A stretch of DNA of 64,000 bases, from assembly GCF_021462225.1 (NCBI RefSeq), contig NC_061797.1, positions 22,157,093 to 22,221,092 of the forward strand. The letters run 5' to 3'. Source of the DNA: Girardinichthys multiradiatus (Eukaryota > Chordata > Actinopteri > Cyprinodontiformes > Goodeidae). The translations under genes were made by a program, and so were the position numbers. The notes under the pieces were generated by a model. The model was given only the letters and a program-made list of their open reading frames with translations. It was not told the origin of the DNA and searched no databases. Shown in pieces: positions 11,950-24,200 of the stretch. Numbering within the stretch: the first letter of the stretch is position 1; every line of letters starts with the position of its first letter.

Positions 11950-12030
11950 TTTTATTTCCGGGTAATAAAATTTTTTATTGACGCATGCGCTCTGGATGTA
12001 CACGTTTAAAAACGACAGCGCGAAAATGCA
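11950..12030 (+). promoter_or_regulatory. Likely cenpq promoter with ETS- and NRF1-like words
   Basis: TTTCCGGG at 11955-11962 is a reverse ETS word, and ACGCATGCGC at 11981-11990 resembles the NRF1 palindrome. CGTTTAAAAAC follows near 12003. There is no TATA box. The start codon at 12228 lies about 240 bases downstream. Regulation is inferred only. Confidence 0.4.
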
Positions 12031-12227
12031 GGTCGGTAGATGCTTGTAACGTGCCTCAATTTTTCATTTTTGTGGCTTTTCTGTCGTTTTTCGTTTGTGT
12101 CTTAAGTTGCATTTAATCTTTATATAGTGGTCACTGTTAAAGGAATCTCCGACCTTTTTATATGAGCTCAGCCGAAGGCGTAGGTAAGTAGTTACATTTA
12201 GCTAGCTGTTTCTGTACGGTTAAAAAC

Positions 12228-15200
12228 ATGAAGCCTGCAAGAGGTTCAAATCGGCCATCAACTAAAGCCCCTAACCTGAAAAAGAAAAAGAAAACAGGAA
12301 AGGCACCGGGATTTACCACAAATCAGGTGAGACAATGTAAACACGCAGCTGTTGCAGACACTGTTCGGTTTACTCCACTATATTCAGAACTTTGCACCGT
12401 ATTTTAGGACCAAGATCAAAGTGAGGATGACGAGATCATCCACTCAAAACCACCTAGGAGGAGAAAAGGTAGCAGCTGCTTCTCTACTCTGTAAATTTCA
12501 GATTAAGCCAACAGATTTGTAGTTAGCATGTCATTTGTCTTATTCTTGTTCCTAAACCTGACCTCCTCAGGGTCAAGGAAAACGAAAGTCCAGGACAGCT
12601 GGAAACAGATGCCTGCGTCCACCATCACTGCTGTGGAGAACATATTGGACTTATCCATACTGTGAGTTTCACACTGATAACTTTGCAGTTTGTACTCCCT
12701 TTAAAGCCTTATAGATCCCCTGAACATCAGGGGTGTGTACTAGGGCTGCAAGATATTAGAAGACCACGCTCAGGTCAACTATTGTGATCATGATCACTTG
12801 GAATAAAAACGCACATTCATAACTACTTTTTTTTTTGTCGCCTTTCCATGTTCACACTTAAGGGTGGGCAATATGAACGTAAGATTTTATCACAATATAA
12901 TGGGGTATTTATAGTGATAAAAAATTATTTCTAACTTCTTTCTGGTCTTTTTTTTTAAGTAACTGTATGGCTGTCACTGCAGGCAAAGCCACACAAATAC
13001 AAATATGGCTCTCAAAGAAAAAACATACCCACTTCTTCAGAACACCAGGGACATAAAAAGTGGAAAACAAATCCCAAAACTTCACAGTGTAACTGCAGTT
13101 AGTCATATTTTAGAATTATTCGATATTTATTAATACTCTCATGGAGCCAAATAGTAAAAATCGTGATTCCAACATTGCTGAAATTCACCATAGTATCGCA
13201 AAACGATTTGATAAATGCCCACCCCACTCACAGTTTAAAGATCAATCAGTCTTAATCTCAAAATAAAATCTATACCTAAATAACCCCTTCCAATAACATG
13301 ACAATATTGTTAAAGATTGCTATATCGATCACAATTAACCCATATTTTCCTGACTCCTTTCTTTGCTTACTATTATACAATGTCCCCACCACTCTCGGTG
13401 AGCTTTGCTTTCCACTGAAAACATACATTAGGTGTTGGCATTAAGGGCAGTTGGAGTTCCTCTAACTGGCCAAATATGTGATCAACACGCATAATGTGAA
13501 TACATGACTGTGATGGAGATTAGGGGCTCCATCCCTATAATTGATTATTGATGTTATTCATTGATACTATTTATTGATATTATATGTGTGTATAGACTAA
13601 ATGCTGTTTGTTTAGTTCATTTCATTTATAGGGACATTTAGTTAATACATTCTTTCAGGCAGGGGGACTGACCATCTTTCTGTGTCAGGGGGAATGTGGG
13701 GAAAGGTCACGTTAATTGTTGAGTCTCACGACAGGTGTGTCTCCTGGGTGGAGTGGAGCATACCATTATCAACTAGGAAGGGAAATGCTGTGCAGAGTTA
13801 GATTAAGTTAGTTAGATTGATTGTAGATTACTTTAGTCTCATGATTTGCATGTATGTAACGTGTATTAATATTATTTATTGTTTGTATTCGGTGGGGTGA
13901 ATTATTGTGTATTGTTTCTTGTTTTATTTTGTCACCCCTTCAACTGGTATGAGTTGGAACTACCTTAAGGTAGAAAGCCAGCTTCTGTAATCACTACAGG
14001 TGTGTTGAACATGTGATCGGCAGTTTGGAATAAACGCCATCTCAAACTGCATCCTGAGCCTCGTCTCTTTCCTCGCACAAAAAGCAAACCGCCGGTCATG
14101 GTGACAAGTTGGTGTCAGGAGTGGGATTGTGGAGGAAGAATAAGGCCAGGATGACAAGAGGAAAAATAAATAATGAATCGGGAAGTCCAGAGAGTACTTC
14201 AGCCGCGAGTGGGGCGGAGGCTGCTACCGGGGCTAGCGCTGATGACAAGCTGGATCAGCTGGCCAGTCTTGTCAAATCCTTGATGCAGTCGCAAACGACT
14301 CGCGATCAGCAGAGTGAGAAGGAAGCAGAGCGTCAAGAGATGAGACGGAAGAGTTTACAACATCAATTTCGACAACTCCAGGCGCATGTGGAGGAATTGA
14401 AAGAGGAACGACAGTATGATGGTGATAGAGTGGGGGAGGATCCTTACACTCATGATTGTGACGGAGACGGCTATGACGACAGACAAGGTGAGCTGACCTA
14501 CCTGCTGGGCAGAGGGAGCCAAAGCTGCTTCCACTGACCTCTGATGATGATGTGGAGCACTTTCTAACAACTTTTGAAAGGATGGCTAAGGTCTGTCAGT
14601 GGCCTAAAGAAGAGTGGGCAGTTTGTTTGGTTCCACTACTGACTGGGAAAGCACGTAGTGCATATGTGCTGATGGATCTTGCACATTCTCATGTTTATGA
14701 CAAGGTGAAAGAAGCTATCTTGACCAAATATGAGATCACGGTCGACACTTATAGAAGGTTTCAATCCCTGGATGTGCATCAGGGTGAGACACCAAAATAA
14801 CTTTATGTTCGACTTAAGGACTTGTTCTACAATTGGGTCAAACCGGAGAAGTCATCAGTAAAAGACATTTCGGAATTAATGATCATGGAGCAGTTTCTGA
14901 GGATGGTGAATCCAGACTTGGAGGTGTGGATCCGCGAACGAGCTCCAAAGTCTGCGGAGCAGGCTGCAAGTTTGGCCGAAGTTTTCCTGTCAGCGAGGAC
15001 GGGAGTGAGAAGAACCAACTTTGGGCGTAATCACTACCCTATAGGAAGAAATAAGTGTGACGTGGGTGAAAGGGGTGGAGCTATGGGTCAGACTAGGAGT
15101 TTTCCCACTACTAAGTCTTTTTCTGTAGCTAAACCCAATCCTGCTAAGAAGTATTCCCCCTCAAAACCAGATGTAAGGTGTTTTCAGTGTAACAGGATAA

Positions 15201-18200
15201 GTCATATGCAGTATACATGTCCTGTCACTACCAGGAGTGAGCCCTCTCTTCTGTGTTCAGTTCCGAGACCATCTTCCCCATCTCCGGTTCAGGAACTTGC
15301 TCGCACGGTCCCGGTGCTTGTAAATGGTCAACGTGAAATAGCTTTATTAGATACAGGAAGTTTTAAATCTGTGGTTCTTTCTAGCCTGGTGCCACGAGAG
15401 CTTTGGACTGATGTTAAAACAAAAATAAGTTGTATTCACGGTGACGAAATGGAGTATCCAGTAGCTGAGGTGTATTTAACTATAGGAGGTCAAACCTTTT
15501 TATTACCTATAGCAGTGGCTCCAAGGTTGCCGTATGCTGTCATTTTGGGTTTGCATGTTCCCACATTAACTAGTTTAGTGTCAAACGCAGAAGCTGAATT
15601 GTTGAATCTCCCTAATAGCCACGAGGAACAACAGGTTAGGACTCAAGACACTGCACTTTTGCAGAAACATGTCCCTACAAGGACAGAAGCAGAACCTTTT
15701 TCCCCAATCTGTAGCTTGGTTACTACTAGAGCCCAGAAGGCACGGAATCCACTTCAAGAATTACCATTCTATGATGTGGAGCTGGAGGTGGGCTGGGGAA
15801 AGCTCTTTAAATCCAGAGCTGAGAGGAGAAGGGAAAGGTTTAGGGGTACGGTCAGAAGGGAAGTGGGTGAAAAGACGAAAAGCTGCTCTTTGTTTGACTT
15901 TGATATTCCCTTAGATGTTTCTGCCTATCAGAGATCCGACCCAACATTGAAGTCATGGTTTGGCAAGGTCACTGAAGTTGAGGGGAAGAAGCAAGGGAAA
16001 ATAAATGCTTTAGAAGACGCAACTTATGCGGTGAGGAATGGTGTACTTTATCAGGTTAAGGGTGAATTGGAAGCCATTGCTTTGCCCCAGCAGTGGAGGG
16101 GAAAAGTGATGGAACTCGGTCATTCAGTTCCCTGGGCGGGGCACCTTGGGTTTCAGAAATCTCTCCAAAGAATAGCAAGACGGTTTGTGTGGCCAGGCAT
16201 GTATACACAAGTACAACAGTTCTACTCTTCTTGTCACACATGTCAGTTGACTACAAATAAAGGTGTTTCTAGAGCTCCTTTACAGCCATTGCCTATCATA
16301 GGAACACCATTTGAACGGATAGGAATGGATGTGGTAGGTCCCCTGGAGAAAAGCTCCTCCGGTAACCGCTACATCCTAGTTATCTGTGACTATGCTACTA
16401 GGTACCCTGAGGCTTTTCCTTTGAGATCTGTGAAGGCTAAACAGGTAGCTAGTTGTTTGCTACAGTTGTGGTCGCGAGTAGGCATCCCTAAAGAGATCCT
16501 TACTGACTGTGGGACTAATTTCCGGTCAAAACTGTTAAAGCAGGTATATCAGTTATTAGGAATAAAGGGGATAAACACCACCCCTTACCATCCCCAGACA
16601 GATGGGCTGGTGGAACGCTTCAATCAAACACTGAAGAGCATGCTGAGGAAGTTTGTGTCAGAGACAGGCACAGACTGGGACAAATGGCTGCCCTATATAC
16701 TTTTTGCATATCGAGAAGTTCCACAGGCATCCACTGGATTTTCTCCATTCGAGTTGCTGTACGGACGACAGGTGAGAGGGCCGTTGGGCCTTCTTAAAGA
16801 ACAATGGGAGAGCCCAAGTCCATCGGGTGAGAATGTGGTGGCCTATATGATCAAAATGAGAGAAAAACTTGAACAAATGGCTGTGTTGGCATGTCAGCAC
16901 ATGGAGACTGCAGAAACTAAACAAAAAACCTGGTATGATAATAAGGGTAGGGAGAGGAGTTTTTGTCCTGGACAGCAGGTGTTGTTGTTGCTCCCTACTT
17001 GTGACAATAAGCTTCTTGCGAAATGGCAGGGCCCGTATGAGGTCACCCGTATGAGGTCACACGATGTGTGGGGAAGCTTAATTATGAACTGCATATGCCT
17101 GAGAGGAAGAAGAAATATCAAACCTTCCATGTTAATCTTCTGAAGTAATATCACAGATCACCACAACAGTTTCTTATGTCATCTGCGTCACAGTTATCTC
17201 AACAGGATCCACTGCAGAGTGAGGAGCGTGCAGAGACTGTTTTGCCCCAACTCTTTGTGCGGGTGGTGGATGATGAAGAGGAAGAGGAGCTATTCTTTCC
17301 AACCCGTAGCTCGGTACCAGTCTCAATTTCTCTCTCTCATCTCCAGCCGTCTCAGCAGCAGGACATAAAGCCACTTTTGGATCCAGAGTTGTTTCAGGAA
17401 AAACCCGGGTTTACCAGCCTGATACAACACCAGGTTCACCTTAGAGATGGCGCTGCACCTCGTAGGAAGTTCTACAGGGTTCCAGAGCGTCTTGTCCCAC
17501 AACTCCAGAATGAGATACAGTTTATGTTGGAGCTGGGGATTATTGAGCCCTCAGTGAGTGAATGGTGCAGTCCAGTAGTGCTAGTACCGAAAAAGGATGG
17601 CACTTTAAGATTTTGTATTGATTTTAGATATCTTAACAGTGTCTCTAAATTTGACCCCTATCCAATGCCCCGCATTGATGAACTTTTGGAGAGAGTTGGG
17701 AAGTGTAACTTTATCACCACACTAGATCTCAGCAAGGGCTACTGGCAACTGGCCCTGGCATCAGAAGCGAAGGAGTTGACTGCGTTTAAAACACCTAATG
17801 GGGTGTTCCAGTTTAAGGTGATGCCCTTTGGCCTGCAGGGGGCACCTGCTACATTTCAGCGCCTCATGGACCAGGTGCTGAGGGAGGCATCTGACTTTGC
17901 AGCGGCGTATTTGGATGAGGTGGTGATTTTCAGCCAGACGTGGGAGGAGCATGTTCATTATTTGCAGCAGGTTTTACAGCTTATCCAATCCGCAGGCCTT
18001 ACCATTAACCCCCACAAGTGTAAGTTGGCTCAGAGGCAGGTAGAGTACTTGGGCTATGTGGTGGGAGATGGACAGGTTAGACCTCAAGTGGGGAAAGTGG
18101 AAGCTATTAGGGCATACCCCATACCTACAACCAAAAGGAAGGTCCGTGCTTTTGTGGGGTTAGTGGGGTGGTATAGCAAGTTCATTCCCCATTTTGCAGA

Positions 18201-21200
18201 GAGGGCGGCTGTTCTAACCGATTTAACAAAGGCCTCTGCGCCAAATAAGGTCAAGTGGACTGAGGAATGTGACAAAGCTTTCAAGGACTTGACGTCTGTG
18301 ATCTCCAGTGACTCTGTTCTTTACAGTCCAGACTTTGATGGCCCTTTTCTACTGCAAACTGATGCCTCTGGAATAGGCCTGGGTGCGGTGCTGATGCAGG
18401 ACATTGATGGGGAGAAGCATCCTATTGCTTTTCTCAGCAGGAAGATTCAAGGCCGAGAGACTAGGTATTCCACAGTTGAAAAAGAATGCCTTGCAGTTAA
18501 GTGGGCTGTGGAGTCATTACGGTACTATTTGTTGGGGCGCCATTTTACCATTGAAACAGATCATAGGGTGCTGAAATGGTTGCACCAAATGAAAGACTCC
18601 AATATGCGTATTGCAAGGTGGTATCTGTCATTACAGCCTTTTGACTTCACAGTGCAGTACCGGGCAGGAAAGTCTAACCTTGTCACTGATTTGTTGTCTA
18701 GGATGTATGAAGATTGAGCAACTATTGTCCTAAGTGAAGGGGGAGGAAATGTGATGGAGATTAGGGGCTCCATTCCTATTATTGATTATTAATGTTATTC
18801 ATTGATACTATTTATTGATATTATATATATATATATATTATGTTTGTTTAGTTCATTTCATTTATAGGGACATTTAGTTAATACATTCTTTCAGGCAGAG
18901 GGACTGACCATCTTTCTGTGTCAGGGGGAATGTGGGGAAAGGTCACATTAATTGTTGAGTCTCACGACAGGTGTGTCCCCTGGGTGGAGTGGAGCATACC
19001 ATTATCAACTAGGAAGGGAAATGCTGTGCAGAGTTAGATTAAGTTAGTTACATTGATTGTAGATTACTTTAGTCTCATGATTTGCATGTATGTAACGTGT
19101 ATTAATATTATTTATTGTTTGTATTCGGTGGGGTGAATTATTGTGTATTGTTTCTTGTTTTATTTTGTCACCCCTTCAACTGGTATGAGTTGGAACTACC
19201 TTAAGGTAGAAAGCCAGCTTCTGTAATCACTACAGGTGTGTTGAACATGTGATCGGCAGTTTGGAATAAACGCCATCTCAAACTGCATCCTGAGCCTCGT
19301 CTCTTTCCTCGCACGAAAAGCAAACCACCGGTCATGGTGACAATGACACTGTTAATAAAGCGTCCTACTAAAAATTGCATTTAACTGTCCCCTGTAATTG
19401 GGAGAATGTACACACTGTTATTGCAACGATGATTGCCTTTCGATGTTTTGTGCATCTCAAGCTTAAACCCATCCTCAATAACTGTTTCAAAACTTATTGT
19501 GTATGATGGGAAACAATAAATCACAAATTGATCTCATCATCATTGTATGCAATATCAAGAGATCTGCATGGGCTGCAAAAAGAGTTAGCTAGTTATGTAA
19601 GTACTATCTTTGCATTCAGTCTCTCTAAAATAATAATTTGTCTTTTATGACGCTTGTTGTTTAATGCTGCAGAAAATGGTTTAGATTATTAAGCATTAAG
19701 ATGTTCTGATTAAGGAACTACAATTAAGTTTTTTTCATTGCTAAAACAGCAAACAACCCCAGATTCAACTTTTTCTATTAACTTTTTCATTGAGATGGGA
19801 ATACAACATTTGAGTCCAGCAGCTGGATAAGCTCCTCACTCTCTGGGTCTGTATTTGCATTGAACCTAAATCAAAAAGACACGTATTTATTTATCTATCT
19901 TTCACAAGTCATGTCGTCATTGCGACATTAACCACCAGTTCTTAGTCTGGTTGAACATCAACAGCAAAAGTCCAGCAAGTTACTCACCTTACACTTAAAA
20001 GAGTCTATTTCTACAACTATGTGCTGTCTACCACTACCATCCACAGTTAGTAATGACTGTAACGTTGTTTTAAGAGTTTAAAGCGGAGCAGTCTTATAGA
20101 GTCTTGCTTCCAGGTATTCCATGGATCCTCAAGGTGTTACTTCAATGAGCAGAAAAAGAAAAAAACAAATTGCAGCACCTAGAGGTGAAATGTTATTATA
20201 CATAAAGACTCATAATCACATAGGTTAACTTACTAAGTTATTTATTGTAATTTGCATAGGTCTTAAATTAATATAATAAAATATCTTAGTGAAGCTTTTA
20301 GAAGACTAGAAACTATAAGTTGTCTTGTGGCTATTTGCAGTAGAGTAAAATGACTGTAAAGGTGGTTTTGTTTCAACTTGGCATGTGTACAAATGTTTAA
20401 ATGTAAATATTTGACTGAATAAATGTTGAAACGTATACATAAAACAGTTTTGATCAGGGTTTTTTTTTTTTTTTTTCTCAAAAAATCTCTTCCTCATAGC
20501 CTCATAAGACGTTTTGCAGAAAAATCTACAGGTCTCTATTCAAATCAAAGTATATAGAAACTAATTGACTACATGTCATCCAAATAAATCCAATTACAGT
20601 TTATTCCAGAGCAGTCAAATACAGAACACAATGGTATGTTGCTTCCACAGTTGGAAGCTACATATACAATAGTTGAATAAAAGTCAAAATAAAGATGAAA
20701 ATGACCCTTTCCGCTTTGCTGACAGAGCAACTCTTGCTTTGGAGCGGACAGAGAAGAAAGAGAGCCTGGAACATCTAAACATCATTAAAAACAGGTAAGT
20801 TCCTAACATTTTGTTCTAAATAGATCAATGAAGTCATTTATAAAATGTTCTAATGGATATTTCCTTTTTGAGAGACATAGGGTTTTTCTATGGTAGTCTA
20901 TTCTAATGAAGGCAACGGAAATACATCCCAATATCTTTAATGACTTTTGGGTCACTTTGTGGAAGATATGAGACTGATCAAGCAGAAAGTACTGCTTCTG
21001 GTCCTACACTGAGTCCAATGCAGGAACCCATCTTAAAATTATCTCCCTCATTTCTAGGATAGTATCATCTAGTTGGTTTTTAGATGAAAGCTTGATTTAA
21101 TTGCTCTTTGTTCTGAAATAAAAATAGACAAAGATACATACTGAGCAGATGTATTTCTTTCCTTAATTGGGCTTTTCTTGAGTGGTTTTGGACCTGAGAA

Positions 21201-24200
21201 GACTCCTGTGTTTATATAAAGCCAGTGAGATTCCAGCTACCACTGATTTGCCTGCATCCAATTATTACACAGTGCAAAAACCCCCCAGTGTGTTTACAAT
21301 AGGTCTAATACGTCTGATACAATCTGGATGATATGTTTTCTCCAAACCTTCCCAGGTTTTTAGCTCGTTGTGCACAGCTTAAGGTTCCAGTGCAAAAACA
21401 AAAAGATTTGGTTTATTCATCTCAACGCCTTCAGGAGGAGACCAAGAAGTCTGTGCTTGGAAAGACAACGCTGAACTCCCTGGAGGTGAGATACATGTTA
21501 ACAAAAGTATCTTCAAAAGTAAGATGACTTTTATCTCCATGAGCCTTTGTCTTTCAGATTTCTTTAGGCGCGGATTTATATGTTCAACTAAGCTTTGCTT
21601 ATCGAGATTTTTATTACTATCTGTGCCACTTTCCACAATCGCTGCTGAAATCAAGAAAGTGGGAAAAGAAATGGCTTATACAGATGTTTCCACATGAGCT
21701 CAGCTATTTAAGAGGAAGTGTTGCCTTTGAGTCTCCTACAGGGACAGTTAAGCCCAAAAGTATTCATACCCCTAGCAAATTTAGATGTAAAATTATTTTC
21801 ATTATATTTCAAGGAAATGAGATAGGAATTTCTCAAAAATAATGAAAAAATGTAAAAGGAGCATCAGTTAGGAAAATGTTCTCTGCTTTTATATAAAAGT
21901 AATAAGAAATTCTGTTAAAAATTATTCATACGCTTTTCAATAATCAATGGAAAAAATCTTTTTTGGCAATTATAGCAATCAAGCTTTTCATTGAATTACT
22001 CACCAGGTTTCTGACATGTTTCCACTGGTATTTTAACATTTTAAAACTAAAGAGCTCCAAGTATTTATAGCTGGAAGGACTCTATGCCATCACCCTAATC
22101 TTTTGAGAGATGTTTTTAAAGGAACTTACTGATTTCTAGATAACAAATAGACAACTTCGGGAAACAAAGCATGCTTCAACGAATCATGAGGTAATATTTG
22201 AGGCCTGCTGTAAAATCAAGCTGATTGTGGAGGTTTTGATGTAAGGCAAGGCAAGTTTATTTATACAGCATATAAACAAGACAATTCAAAGTGCTGTACA
22301 TGAAAAAAAAGAAAAAGAGACATAATAGGAAAAGTACATTGCAGTGGCATAAAGATAATTAAATAATAAAAAAGAGAATAAAAAGTATGAATGGTTGAAT
22401 AATGAATAAGATAATAAACAAAAATAGTTAAATATTAATTATAAAATGATTGATAAGAAAATGAAAGAAAAGTTGGACTGAAAACTTTAATAATATTTAA
22501 TATAGCACAGTCAAAGGCCACTCTAAACAAATAAGTTTTTAATCATGATTTAGAACAACGTTGGGTTTCAGCGCTTTTACAGTTTTCTGGGAGTCTGTTG
22601 CAGGTTAGTGGAGCAACTAAAATATGCTTCTTCATGTTTGGTTCTGGTTCTGGGTATGCAGAGTAGATTTGAGCCAGAAGACCTGAGAGGTCTAGGTAGT
22701 TGATACACTGACAAGTCTGTAATATATTTTGGTGCTAAGCCATTCAGTGATTTATAGACTAACAGAAGTATTTTAAAGTCTATTCTCTGAGCTACAGGGA
22801 GCCAGTGTAGGGACTTTAGAACCAGGGTGATGTGCTCCACTTTCTTAGTTCTAGTGAGGACGCGGGCAGCTGCGTTCTGGATCAACTGCAGCTGTCTGAT
22901 CGACTTTTTAGGCAGACCTGTGAAGACACCGTTGCAGTAATCAATTCTACTAAAGATGAACACATGAATTAGTTTTTCAAGGTCCTGCTGAAACATTAGT
23001 CCTTTAATCCTGGAGATGTTCTTTAGGTGATAGAAGGCCAACCTAGTTACTGTCTTTTGTGCCTCTGAAGGTTCAGGTCTGAGTCCATCACTACACCCAG
23101 ATTTCGAGCCTGACTGGTGGTTTCTAGCTGTATTAACTGAAGCTGTGTGGTAACTTTTAAACGCTCTTCCTTTGGTCCACAGATTATTACTTCGGTTTTG
23201 TTTGGATTCAGCTGAAGAAAATTTTGGCCCATCCATGCATTGATTTCTTCTAAGCATTTACCCAGTGCTTGAATGGGTTCATAGTCACCTGGTGTTAGGA
23301 TTATGATTATTGCTTAATTAATATTTATCAATAATGATAATTGAAAATCATAATTTGACTAAATTAATTTCTTAACCAAAAATCCTTATTTATGAATCAA
23401 AGCCAGAGATGTCCTCTGGTGTTGTAATTGTAGCCTAAAGCCCTTGATAATTACAACCGTTAAATACTCAGTAATAATTGATAACTATTACTATATGTCA
23501 CTGTTTAATCAACCGTTTCTGCCGAAACGTGGGGAACTTTGACCTTATTTTGACTGACAAATCACTCTTGCACAAAATAAACACAAACGCCTTCTCTTTA
23601 TCTACACGAACATTTATTAAATCACAGTCCTGATACAATCTGCTCTCCAATTCAATAAACTTCACCTAGTCAAACATGCAAAGTTCTACACAAAAAGGGT
23701 AAAAATATCTAGCTAAACAAATAAAACAAAACAGCAGTGGTTGTGTATGGAATCAAACCAGCAGTTATGGCAAACAAATGATAATGTGACGCGGAGCGGA
23801 GTTTCGGGGAGGCCACTCCCCAAAGTATAGCTGAGCGGGACACAGGCAGTCATAAACTTTCCCCAAGCAAAGTTGTAAACCCAAGAAGACAAAGGGTAAT
23901 AAACTGTTGGCGGCAAGCTAGTAACACGAGGTTGAAGACAAAGAAAATGGTTGATTTTCACCATAAGGTTATTATAGCAGTCCAGTTTCACAGCGCACCT
24001 GAGCTTGCTCTCAGGCGTTACAACAACAGAGCAAAACACACACAGCTGGGGAGCACAGCGGCTTTCAGATGTCCACAGCAAATCAAAGTTTCAATACAAG
24101 GTTGCATGCACATATGCACATACAGTTTAGAACACATTAGACTCTAAGTGGCGGTTCTAAATCACACTAGATCCTACTCTACCCTGCCCACACTATTAAA

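Larger units (their letters stand above)
13504..19347 (+). mobile_element. Full-length Ty3/gypsy retrotransposon of Gmr1 type (integrase before reverse transcriptase)
   Basis: Two LTRs (13509-14106 and 18750-19342), both TGTGATGG...GGTGACA, are flanked by a perfect 5-bp target duplication ATGAC (13504-13508 and 19343-19347). The internal region has a primer-binding-like start (TTGGTGTCAGGAG at 14108), gag, zinc knuckle, protease, integrase, then reverse transcriptase and RNase H, and a polypurine tract at 18732-18749 abutting the 3' LTR. The order protease-integrase-RT-RNase H is copia-like although the domains are gypsy-like; this combination is known from the Gmr1 group of deuterostome elements. 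The element lies in the sense orientation inside cenpq intron 3. Nonsense codons, frameshifts and an altered RT active site mark it as inactive. Confidence 0.93.

Noticed and set aside
12162..12185. Upstream ATG as the cenpq start
   Set aside because: It would need an extra intron whose acceptor before 12228 is not visible; the ATG at 12228 gives a family-like basic N-terminus.
14109..14150. Earlier Met as the gag start
   Set aside because: It overlaps the primer-binding region directly after the LTR; the Met at 14151 is the better start.
22577..23257. 226-codon frame as a host gene
   Set aside because: Motifs are those of the LINE RT C-terminus, and the surrounding DNA is LINE.
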